Source of the DNA: a bacterium
Lineage (GTDB): Bacteria > JAJVIF01 > JAPKYR01
Reading direction: 5' to 3'
NCBI GenBank assembly: GCA_026394215.1
Contig: JAPKYR010000159.1
Location: 1-33,459 of the forward strand
DNA: 33,459 nucleotides
Shown in pieces: positions 23,670 to 31,188 of the stretch. The position numbers and the translations under genes are program-made. The notes under the pieces are model-generated. The model had not been told where the DNA came from. It searched no databases and was given only the letters and a program-made list of their open reading frames with translations. The stretch's first letter is position 1, and each line of letters begins with the position of its first letter.

Positions 23670-24602
23670 ATGACTCCGGCAATTAAAATACAAAGATACC
23701 CAAGGCTACAGAATAATCTTCTTGATGAAACTACTTTAAAACCTCATGTAAGGAAACTGTCCATCGGGGAACTTGAAAAAATTGTCCTCGACGCGATTCA
23801 ATATGCGAATATTAAGTCTAGTCGGGATGCATTTAACATCCCAGACGATGCGTCTGATGATGAAATAAACGAGGTTTACACTCAGGCAGGCAGGAGATTA
23901 TTTCAATATTTTATCGAACATTGCGTCGATCCGGCATCAACCACATATCAATGTTTTAACCAATCCTATAAAGAAGTTGGAGCAGAGCAGTTTAGAAATT
24001 GGATTACCCAAAAAGCGAGGATGAATACGGGTTGGCGCTATCAATCCATTGCTAAAAACGCCGCCAGTGTTTCAGGGCGATTCGAAACCATATCAGATAT
24101 TGGCACCCAGGAAGCCGATTTCAATGCTGTTATTTCCTATTGTGAAGGGAATGGCGTTTTAACAATATACGTATCGGTAAAAAACCGGGAATCGACCATG
24201 GGAGGACAGGACTGGCCTAAAGCCATCGCTGCATTGGAAAAAGTTGCTATTAATGATAAGAACAGAGTTGGAGATTATATTTGTGTATTTGGGATTGCAA
24301 TTGATAAGGGACTGCGGCATATAAAATCAATCAAGAAAACAGGGCAACCTCATTCAATCAATACAGAAATTTGGAGATCAGGATTCTTTTGGCCATTTTT
24401 TACAAATCTGACATATGAGGAGATTATACAGGCAGTATTAAATCAACTTATGGCTACCGAAACTGCTGACCCCATAGCATTCGACATTCCTGTACAAATT
24501 CTAAACTCATTCGGGGAATGCTGCAAAAAGCACAACCTGGTCAGTGATAATGGGGACTTCAATAACATTGGTAATTTAATCAAATTGTTTTGTGGAAGTT
24601 GA
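23670..24602 (+). CDS. Type II restriction endonuclease, ApaLI-like
   Basis: The protein has 310 residues. A PD-(D/E)XK-like centre is suggested by ISDIGTQEADF (D150 with E148 nearby) and VSVKNR (K171). The block VKNRESTMGGQDWPKAIAALEKVA and the segment SGFFWPFFTNLTYEEI match, as I recall, ApaLI-like restriction nucleases (target GTGCAC in the namesake). The resemblance is by memory and the target here is not known. It is directly followed by a methyltransferase gene on the same strand, and both are AT-rich. SD AAGGGA precedes the ATG. Gene order is nuclease then methylase, the reverse of the first module in the window. Confidence 0.75.
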   Translation: MTPAIKIQRYPRLQNNLLDETTLKPHVRKLSIGELEKIVLDAIQYANIKSSRDAFNIPDDASDDEINEVYTQAGRRLFQYFIEHCVDPASTTYQCFNQSYKEVGAEQFRNWITQKARMNTGWRYQSIAKNAASVSGRFETISDIGTQEADFNAVISYCEGNGVLTIYVSVKNRESTMGGQDWPKAIAALEKVAINDKNRVGDYICVFGIAIDKGLRHIKSIKKTGQPHSINTEIWRSGFFWPFFTNLTYEEIIQAVLNQLMATETADPIAFDIPVQILNSFGECCKKHNLVSDNGDFNNIGNLIKLFCGS

Positions 24603-24607
24603 GAGTA

Positions 24608-25471
24608 ATGCTCTATAGAACTGAAATAATTTTTGGAGACTCGCGAGAAGTCCTGAAAAAGTATCCGGACAGTCACTTCAACCTGATCTTCACGTCACCT
24701 CCATACGCAGATGCTCGAAGAAAGCACTACGATAGCATCAGTCCTGATGAATTTCCCGATTTCCTGCTTTCATTCCACGAGCAATTCTGGCGTGTATTAT
24801 CTGAAGATGGTTCGTTTGTGCTGAATATCAAAGATAAGGTAGTCAATGGTAGGCGCAACAGGTATGTGTGGAAAACAGTCATGGCGCTGGAAGAAAAAGG
24901 CTGGTTAAGCATTGATGATTATCTATGGTTGAAACCGAATGCTATGCCGGGATATTGGAGGAATCGTTTAAGAGATGAATGGGAATACTGCTTCCATTTT
25001 ACAAAAGACAAAAATTTCGCAATGTACCAGGATGCGGTAAAAAAGCCGATGGGGGATTGGGCTGAAAAACGGTTGGCAAATCTGAACGGCAAGAGTGCAG
25101 AACGACACAATAGCGAAAATAGCAGCGGTTTTGGGCGTGATTTAAGAAACTGGTTAGGCAAAGAATATGTACTTCCCGGGAATGTTGTACAAGTGCCTCT
25201 GGTTGGGAAAAATATGGGTCATCCTGCGGTATTTCCAGTAAAACTACCTGAATTTTTCATCAAACTTTTTACGAAAGAAGGAGATTCCATATTGGACCCA
25301 TTTGCCGGGAGTGGTTCTACAGGAATTGCAGCAGAGGAAAATCTCAGAAATGTTGTCTTGGTTGATAATAATCTGGACTATTATAATTTAATGCTTAAAC
25401 GGCTTGGAAGTGATAATTTATTAGGCCGAAAACGAAAATTCATTAATGAGAATGAATTGATAACAAAATAA
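24608..25471 (+). CDS. DNA methyltransferase of second R-M module
   Basis: This 287-residue protein has motif IV TSPPYADARR at residues 29-38 and the SAM-binding motif DPFAGSGST at about 230-238, so the order is that of the beta layout. It is homologous along its whole length to the methyltransferase at 5532-6452: GSFVLNIK, NAMPGYWRNRLRDEWEYCFHF, KPMGDW, SSGFGRDLRNWLGKE and FPVKLPEFFIKLFTKEGD all have counterparts. The nuclease genes are not similar. I start at the ATG at 24608 (GGAAG upstream); a TTG at 24590 would overlap the nuclease gene. It is AT-rich like its partner. Confidence 0.9.
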   Translation: MLYRTEIIFGDSREVLKKYPDSHFNLIFTSPPYADARRKHYDSISPDEFPDFLLSFHEQFWRVLSEDGSFVLNIKDKVVNGRRNRYVWKTVMALEEKGWLSIDDYLWLKPNAMPGYWRNRLRDEWEYCFHFTKDKNFAMYQDAVKKPMGDWAEKRLANLNGKSAERHNSENSSGFGRDLRNWLGKEYVLPGNVVQVPLVGKNMGHPAVFPVKLPEFFIKLFTKEGDSILDPFAGSGSTGIAAEENLRNVVLVDNNLDYYNLMLKRLGSDNLLGRKRKFINENELITK

Positions 25472-25486
25472 TATTTAACCTTTTTA

Positions 25487-25972
25487 TTATAAAAATGGAA
25501 CCAATCCTGCGTGTTCTTCCGATTCCCCGATTTCCTTAAGCCTGCCGTAAATCACATTGATCCTGGCGCGTCCAAAAGCGATTGCGGCGAACGACATGCC
25601 GGTAATTACCAGCGCCAGCGCGCGTCCGACTGGCTCCTTCCCGAGAACCTGCGTCATCAGAGGGACGGGGAAAAGGATGATGATCCCTAAAATTATCAAC
25701 CACAGGCTGACCAGACGGTATCCCATTAAAGTTTTCGCCTGGTTGATACTTGCCGCGTGGAAAAATCCCGCGGCGAGAACACAGCTTAAGAGATTCCACG
25801 CTCCGAGAATTAACGTGGTCATCAGACGCATAATCGCGGCATGTTCCTCATGAATGAAAAGGTTCGGGGGCGCGGTGATCCATCCGAAAGCCCAGACTAT
25901 AGCCAGAAGCACAAGGCCGAGTCCTGCTGCCAGTCGATGCGGAAAGATCGCTTTTTGAGCTGATTTATCCAT
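25487..25972 (-). CDS. Small integral membrane protein, unknown function
   Basis: This 161-residue protein has about four hydrophobic segments: 14-32, 46-67, 82-103 and 117-135. The charged motif FIHEEHAAIMRLM lies between the first two. I do not recognise the family. It ends 15 nt from the convergent methyltransferase gene. No useful neighbour or regulatory signal is seen. Confidence 0.6.
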   Translation of the reverse strand: MDKSAQKAIFPHRLAAGLGLVLLAIVWAFGWITAPPNLFIHEEHAAIMRLMTTLILGAWNLLSCVLAAGFFHAASINQAKTLMGYRLVSLWLIILGIIILFPVPLMTQVLGKEPVGRALALVITGMSFAAIAFGRARINVIYGRLKEIGESEEHAGLVPFL

Positions 25973-26069
25973 TGATTCAATGTCAATCAGAATAGTTTAT
26001 TAAAATTAATTAATTCAACCGGGGCAGTATAGCAGAAACCGGGACGGAATTAACTATTGAATCTGTATA

Positions 26070-26129
26070 TCATCGGCGGGACACCGATGACACAGCGCCC
26101 ATGTGCGGGACGCACATGGCACTAGCTGT
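26070..26129. repeat. Paired hairpins with GGGAC loops
   Basis: Hairpin A pairs TCATCGG with CCGATGA (26070-26090) with loop CGGGACA. Hairpin B pairs CCATGTGC with GCACATGG (26099-26119) with loop GGGAC. Both loops contain the pentamer GGGAC. ACAGC (26092-26096) and GCTGT (26125-26129) close around hairpin B. It lies just after the stop of the gene on the minus strand at 26139. It is probably a dispersed intergenic repeat or RNA 3' structure. Confidence 0.6.
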
Positions 26130-26138
26130 TCAGATATT

Positions 26139-27188
26139 CTACTCATCAACCTGAGCCTCATTTCTCCCGGCTTCGTCAAGGAGATTTTTAAATATATCAA
26201 GCGAGAACAACACCTGGCGTGTTCCCTGTATTTCGTCCGGGCTGACGACCGGCGAGTTATTGTCCCGGGTAATAATATTTTCCGGAGTGTCCGGGTCATC
26301 ATAGCTTGTGTAATGGTCCCAGTATCGTGCCTGACCATGCTTGCTTCCATCGAGCAATGTTACCTGCCAGTAGACAATTTTATTATCGATAAGCCCGCCT
26401 TCGACATTCACTCTCATTCTTCCCCTTGAACCGAAAGGCCATGCATTATCCGGATTCATCTTTAAACCAATCCCGTCAAGCATACCTTCAAGGCTTTCCG
26501 GCGGATGCTGGTAGAGCGTGATATATCCCGACACCGCGCTCTCCCATACCTGCGCGAGGAAGCAGACATATTGCTCCTGCAAATCCGGCGGTTGAGGCAG
26601 GGACTGGCCGAATATCGACGTCACCTCATCCGGGTTTATATAGATTCTTTCTTCGCTTGGTTCGTGGGACGCCTGCCCAGCCCAATTCACCTTTTCAAGG
26701 GTGCGCCTTGAAATAAAACTCCCCGTTGTTCCCTCCGGAGGTACTAATGCAAACAGAAACGGGGAAATATTGCCTTTTATATCCTGACCGGAATCAAGAA
26801 TTTCCACCGGTTCACCGGATTCGTTCGCGAATATGAATGGCCGGAATCCGGATTGATCGAGTTGGGCGACACTGGTCGCGGATGAAAGATTAACGATGCA
26901 ATACCAGGCAAGATCGACGGTTAATTGTCTTGAGTGCGTATCCTGCATTATCCATCGAGCCTGGGAGTATGGCTTGATTTCACTTATTGCATCAGGGGGA
27001 ATATATTCGCCGCGATTGGAATTCGACCTGGGGACAATTCTGATCAGGACCCATCCTGCAGCAAAAATAAGGGCAAGGGAAACGACAAGTATCAGGCCTT
27101 TCTTCAGGATCTGAAGTACGGGAATTTTTTTCTTTTCTTTCGGATCCCGTGAAAGATTTGTGTACTGTTTGAACCTTGGTTGCGCCAT
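26139..27188 (-). CDS. Single-pass membrane protein, unknown function
   Basis: This 349-residue protein has a short basic cytoplasmic tail (1-27), one transmembrane helix (about residues 30-50, ILVVSLALIFAAGWVLIRIV) and a long extracytoplasmic region. The soluble part has no cysteine pairs I can connect to a fold and no known motif. It is probably anchored in the inner membrane facing the periplasm. It starts 106 nt downstream of the GspE/PilB ATPase gene on the same strand and may be transcribed with it. No SD is evident. Confidence 0.65.
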   Translation of the reverse strand: MAQPRFKQYTNLSRDPKEKKKIPVLQILKKGLILVVSLALIFAAGWVLIRIVPRSNSNRGEYIPPDAISEIKPYSQARWIMQDTHSRQLTVDLAWYCIVNLSSATSVAQLDQSGFRPFIFANESGEPVEILDSGQDIKGNISPFLFALVPPEGTTGSFISRRTLEKVNWAGQASHEPSEERIYINPDEVTSIFGQSLPQPPDLQEQYVCFLAQVWESAVSGYITLYQHPPESLEGMLDGIGLKMNPDNAWPFGSRGRMRVNVEGGLIDNKIVYWQVTLLDGSKHGQARYWDHYTSYDDPDTPENIITRDNNSPVVSPDEIQGTRQVLFSLDIFKNLLDEAGRNEAQVDE

Positions 27189-27293
27189 CCTAAAACCGCC
27201 ACAGATGCAAGGCTGATTCAGAGCATCAGCTCCTACATATTATCGGGGTTTCAGGCCATGGTTGGAATAACCATAGGGCAAATCGAAGGCCGT

Positions 27294-29060
27294 TTATAAC
27301 ACATCTGTCTGAGACGCTACTTCTTCGAATGTTGTTTCCTTTGCGAGGACTTTCCTGATCCCGTCCTTGTACAACGGGATCATCCCGTGTTTTATCGCAG
27401 TCTCTTCAATACGGACTGTATGGGCATGGTTGATAATCAAACTACGGATATCATCCTCTGTCTCGAGCAATTCACCGATCGCCGATCGCCCATAAAACCC
27501 GGTATTAAAGCAACGATCGCAACCTTTGCCATATGCAAGCTTTATCGGCTCATCGCCATACTTCGCGATATCATCGATGCTCAGACCCATGTCATTAAGC
27601 ACCGTTTCATCCGCGACATATTCGGTCATGCACTGCTTGCAGACCAGCCTGACCAGCCTCTGTGAAAGTACGCACCGCAATGTGCTTGCAAGCAGATATG
27701 GCTCGACGCCCATATCGAGAAGCCTTGTAATAGCTCCGGACGCATCGTTAGTATGGAGCGTCGCGAAAACAAGGTGCCCGGTGAGCGATGCCCTGATGGC
27801 GATCTCGCTGGTCTCAAGGTCGCGAATCTCGCCGATCAGAATGATATCCGGGTCCTGGCGAAGTATCGACCTTAAACAGTGCGCGAAAGTCAGCCCGATA
27901 TCCGGATTCACCTGTATCTGCGTAATATCCCCCATCTTGTACTCGATCGGGTTTTCGACTGTTGTGATGTTCTTCTCTTTCGAGTTCAGGATTTTCAACG
28001 CCGAATAAAGAGTGGTGGTTTTTCCGGAACCGGTAGGGCCGGTCATGGCTATAATTCCATGGGGTCTTGACAGGTGACGTCGAAATTTCAGTACCATCTC
28101 AGGGGCAAAACCGAGGTGGCGCATATCGAGTATTGTCGCCGACCGGTCCAGTACTCGCATGACCACCTTTTCCCCGAAAATTGTCGGGCTTGTTACTACA
28201 CGGAAGTCGATTTCCTGTCCCTCGAGCTTGATGTTGAAATGACCGTCCTGAGGCATCCGGTGTTCGGTTATATCGAGGTCGCAGAGAATTTTAATTCGGT
28301 TGACAACCTGATCGGCTTTTTCGTACGAAATCGGCGTGACAAGTTCCTGGAGCACGCCGTCAACTCTGAAACGGACATGCAACGCGTCCTCAGCAGGCAT
28401 CAGGTGGATATCGGATGCGTGGAACTGAAGCGCCTGCAATATAAGCAGGTTTACCAGCCGGATGACTTCAGTCTGCTCGGGGAGTTTTCGAAGGTCTTCG
28501 ATCTCAATCCCCAGCTCGCGGGTGAGATGGACTCCCTGGTCCTTACCGACCGATTTCAAAAGGGTTTCGATAATTTTCTTTCGGAAATGCGAGCGATACT
28601 CAAAGATTTTTTTCTTGATCGCGCCTTTGCTCGCGAGATAACTTTTCGCGGAAAAACCGCATAAATCCCTGATCCTGTCCCTGAGGGCGATATTTTTCGG
28701 ATCAGACATCGCGATATGGATGTAAGAGCCCTCGATCCTTATCGGGAATACGGTATTTTTCTCGCAGAAATCCTGCTCAAGCCTGGTAACCACATCCGGG
28801 TTCGGCTCGATTGTGTCGAGAAGGACGTAGGGCACATTATATTTTTGTGAGACAATTTTTAAAACCGGTTCCTCCTCGACAAGCCCGCTGTCGAGTATCT
28901 CCTCCTCGACAAACACGCCACGCTCCATAGCCATTGCTTGGATCTTCCGGAGTGTTGCTCGGTCGAGAGCCCCCGATTCCAGAAGCTCTTTTTCGAGCGA
29001 TGTAAGCGGAAATCTTGCATCCATTATGTCCGGCGGATATTCATCGAGTTTATGCGACAT
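27294..29060 (-). CDS. GspE/PilB-type secretion or pilus ATPase
   Basis: This 588-residue cytoplasmic ATPase drives type IV pilus assembly or type II secretion. The N-terminal part (about 1-160) is the MshEN/T2SSE_N region. The motor core has Walker A GPTGSGKTTT, the Asp box VENPIEY, Walker B ILIGEIRDLETSEIAI and the His box TGHLVFATLHTND. A zinc-binding tetracysteine module (CKQCM and CDRCF) lies near the C terminus, typical of GspE and PilB. Other pilus or secretion genes are absent from the window, so its system is not known; orphan copies occur. GGAGG is 7 nt before the ATG. The next gene on the same strand is a single-pass membrane protein. Confidence 0.9.
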   Translation of the reverse strand: MSHKLDEYPPDIMDARFPLTSLEKELLESGALDRATLRKIQAMAMERGVFVEEEILDSGLVEEEPVLKIVSQKYNVPYVLLDTIEPNPDVVTRLEQDFCEKNTVFPIRIEGSYIHIAMSDPKNIALRDRIRDLCGFSAKSYLASKGAIKKKIFEYRSHFRKKIIETLLKSVGKDQGVHLTRELGIEIEDLRKLPEQTEVIRLVNLLILQALQFHASDIHLMPAEDALHVRFRVDGVLQELVTPISYEKADQVVNRIKILCDLDITEHRMPQDGHFNIKLEGQEIDFRVVTSPTIFGEKVVMRVLDRSATILDMRHLGFAPEMVLKFRRHLSRPHGIIAMTGPTGSGKTTTLYSALKILNSKEKNITTVENPIEYKMGDITQIQVNPDIGLTFAHCLRSILRQDPDIILIGEIRDLETSEIAIRASLTGHLVFATLHTNDASGAITRLLDMGVEPYLLASTLRCVLSQRLVRLVCKQCMTEYVADETVLNDMGLSIDDIAKYGDEPIKLAYGKGCDRCFNTGFYGRSAIGELLETEDDIRSLIINHAHTVRIEETAIKHGMIPLYKDGIRKVLAKETTFEEVASQTDVL

Positions 29061-29265
29061 TAAAGCCTCCAGCGATCCTGAAATTATCCTGTCGTTCGAT
29101 TATCTATGTTCCCTTGTCTTCGAATCTAATTCCTCTAATGGATTTTACCATAACAGACAGTTACAGATTTTAGCTGATTAAGAAAATCCGCTGGATATCA
29201 TTGGATAATGAACAAAAGAAGAAGAAGAATTCTGAACATTTTGAAAAATTTAAAGCTCACAAGTA

Positions 29266-29293
29266 TTGACAAAAGATTACATAATGATACACT
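29266..29293 (+). promoter_or_regulatory. Strong sigma-70-type promoter, no CDS
   Basis: A perfect -35 TTGACA (29266-29271), a 16-bp spacer and -10 TACACT (29288-29293). No gene follows before a terminator about 80 nt later. The preceding part of the 353-nt gap (29061-29265) is AT-rich with nothing clear. Confidence 0.6.
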
Positions 29294-29299
29294 ATATAA

Positions 29300-29407
29300 G
29301 TCTGCCTCCTTTATAACCGTGAGTATAATTGCTAACAAAGATCAAATCGAATCGGCATAAAAAGTCGAAAAAGCCCCGGGTAAAATACCCGGGTCTTCTT
29401 ATTTTTT
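29300..29407 (+). ncRNA. Candidate small RNA
   Basis: The stretch is bounded by the promoter at 29266-29293 and a terminator (29375-29407), giving a predicted transcript of about 105 nt. Near its 5' end it has TGCCTCCTTTA, complementary to an SD (TAAAGGAGGC), which is typical of small RNAs that block translation. A 13-codon GTG frame lies inside, but it has no SD. Proof would need transcript data. Confidence 0.4.
29375..29407. terminator. Bidirectional intrinsic terminator
   Basis: The 8-bp stem CCCGGGTA/TACCCGGG (29375-29382 with 29386-29393) has T-rich sequence on both sides: TCTTCTTATTTTTT on the plus strand, and GCTTTTTCGACTTTTT on the minus strand. It ends the LolA-like gene on the minus strand and the candidate small RNA on the plus strand. 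Confidence 0.8.
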
Positions 29408-29413
29408 ACCTGG

Positions 29414-30001
29414 TCAATCGGTCATGAGATAATCACCCGGAACCTGGAAATCACTGGCGGTCAGATCGCTGTCATCTTCGAAATTCCTGTAAGTGTAAGC
29501 GACCATCCCATCCCCATCGGAATTGGGAAACCGGATGGAATTTAAAATTCCGTCCTCGAAAACCACCGTAACCCGTCCACCCTGGCCAAGCTCGATTGTA
29601 TCGCTGACATCATCCGGCTGACCTATTGCCGATGCAAATGTAAGCGGGTTGATCCGCCCGGGCTCAGATAACCAATCCAGCCAGCTATCGGATGTACTTC
29701 CCGGCGTATCGGGGTTATCCATTTCGCGTGCGGTTTTGATAGCGGGGGTTAGAATATATAATTTCCCTCCCGAGAGGAGTTTGACGCTGTCGATCCCGCC
29801 GATCTGTCCCTCAAGGCGGGAATTTTCGCCGAAAGCCATACCGGAGAACTCGGCAGTATCCTGACCGGGCACTTCCATTACCATAGTGAAAGTCGCTCCG
29901 GTATCATGGGATCCTCGTCCCGCCGCGATCACTTGCACGGCCGCGACCGCAAGTAGAAGCAGGATTATCCCAATTACCCATGCAAGCCTTGTTTTAACCA
30001 T
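29414..30001 (-). CDS. Exported protein, possibly LolA-like
   Basis: This 195-residue protein has a signal peptide or N-terminal membrane helix (TRLAWVIGIILLLLAVAAVQVIAAG). The mature part reads as beta-strands (FTMVMEVPG, FSGMAFG, LYILTPAIKTAREM, VTVVFEDGILNSIRF, VAYTYRNFE, FQVPGDY), a pattern like the LolA/LolB or outer-membrane lipoprotein-sorting-like fold. This is a fold-level guess only. AGGGA is about 6 nt before the ATG. It is divergent from the phosphatase gene, and the repeats at 30020-30048 lie in the shared upstream region. Confidence 0.55.
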   Translation of the reverse strand: MVKTRLAWVIGIILLLLAVAAVQVIAAGRGSHDTGATFTMVMEVPGQDTAEFSGMAFGENSRLEGQIGGIDSVKLLSGGKLYILTPAIKTAREMDNPDTPGSTSDSWLDWLSEPGRINPLTFASAIGQPDDVSDTIELGQGGRVTVVFEDGILNSIRFPNSDGDGMVAYTYRNFEDDSDLTASDFQVPGDYLMTD

Positions 30002-30019
30002 AATATCCCTCCGTCGAAT

Positions 30020-30048
30020 TTATAACCTATTAGTTAATTATAACCTAT
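30020..30048. promoter_or_regulatory. Direct repeat, possible operator
   Basis: TTATAACCTAT occurs twice (30020-30030 and 30038-30048) at an 18-bp period, about two helical turns, upstream of two divergent genes. It could bind a regulator or be part of overlapping AT-rich promoters. Confidence 0.35.
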
Positions 30049-30252
30049 AATCAACTTATCGGTATAACCGGACAGAGATTTCCTAACCTGCATATATTTC
30101 CGTTCTCATTGATAAAGGGCGCCTGTAAACAGGATGATTTCGCGATTTCTCTTTTACCCCTTATAATAATTATAGAAATACGGACTGAAACCGGAAATTA
30201 CGCCGACGTTAATCCTGACATTATTATAAAGGACTGCTTAGGAAGGTTCGGG

Positions 30253-31176
30253 ATGCAACCGACCGATTGGAAATCGATGTCAAGCACGAGACTTCAGAAA
30301 ATCTGTAAAGTTATTACGTGGCTGGAGCTTGCCGTCGGGTTTTTCCTTATCGCGATGGCAATCTATCTGCTACCGTTCCGGGAATTATGGGTAACTTTAC
30401 TGGTCCTGATCGTCGCGAGTTCATTTTCCTACCACATCAAGGTTGAATTTCCCTTCGCCAGAATCAGCCAGGCATACAGTGTCAATTTTCTCGCGGTGCT
30501 TGCCCTGGGTCCGTTAAGCGGAGCGCTCATCGCGGCATCGGGCGTGACACTTGGCGATGGGCTTTTCCGGCGTAAGCGCGCGCATGCTGTCCTGATCAAT
30601 GCGGCGGTGCAGTTTATCACGACTTATCTCGCAGGTACTATTTACTTCATTCTTGGCGGTATCGGTGGGATCGGCGACGGAGCGAGAGTTGAGGCATTCC
30701 TGGTTCAACCGAATGCAAGCATGTTCTTCCCGCTTTTGGGAGCTGCGTTCATCCATACGGTTGTCAACATCAGCCTGCTGATTCCCGCGATAATCAGCGA
30801 AGGGAGAATGATCCAGCAGGCGACCCTTCTGAAATTATCGAAATGGGACCTCCTGAGTACTCTATGTTTCACGCCGCTAAGTTTTTATATCTTCCTGATT
30901 TATTACGGCACGCTCGGAATCAGGCTTGTTCCACCAATTCTATTCCTGCTCGTGACATGGGTGCTTGTGCAGCGAACACTCGATCTGAATCTCGCGAAAG
31001 GAAAACTCGACCTGAACGTGGACCGTCTGCAGAAAATCACCCAGATTTCCAAAGCAATAAATGCGGCGGGGTTGAATCCGGAAGAAATCCTCGACATTGT
31101 ACTTGTGAACGGCATGATGGTGTGCGGCGCTCCCGCGGCGGTTGTGAGGCTTTTCGATTCAAGTCCAGCGCAGTGA
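30253..31176 (+). CDS. Membrane-GAF part of split SpoIIE phosphatase
   Basis: This 307-residue 5' part of an interrupted gene begins at ATG 30253 (GGAAGG 6 nt upstream). After a short cytoplasmic segment there are about seven transmembrane helices (e.g. LAVGFFLIAMAIYLL, ELWVTLLVLIVASSFSY, AVLALGPLSGALIAAS, LIPAIISEG, FYIFLIYYGTLGI). Then a helix and the first half of a GAF domain (LQKITQISKAINAAGLNPEEILDIVLVNGMMVCGAPAAVVRLFDSS) stop at a TGA. The second half of the GAF domain and the phosphatase continue in the same frame at 31177. Either the gene is broken, or the sequence has an error, or the stop is read through. Confidence 0.8.
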   Translation: MQPTDWKSMSSTRLQKICKVITWLELAVGFFLIAMAIYLLPFRELWVTLLVLIVASSFSYHIKVEFPFARISQAYSVNFLAVLALGPLSGALIAASGVTLGDGLFRRKRAHAVLINAAVQFITTYLAGTIYFILGGIGGIGDGARVEAFLVQPNASMFFPLLGAAFIHTVVNISLLIPAIISEGRMIQQATLLKLSKWDLLSTLCFTPLSFYIFLIYYGTLGIRLVPPILFLLVTWVLVQRTLDLNLAKGKLDLNVDRLQKITQISKAINAAGLNPEEILDIVLVNGMMVCGAPAAVVRLFDSSPAQ

Positions 31177-31188
31177 GATTTCGCGGAG

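Noticed and set aside
28074-28664. Plus-strand open frame of 196 codons
   Set aside because: It is antisense to the GspE/PilB gene, which has all its motifs. No independent evidence for it.
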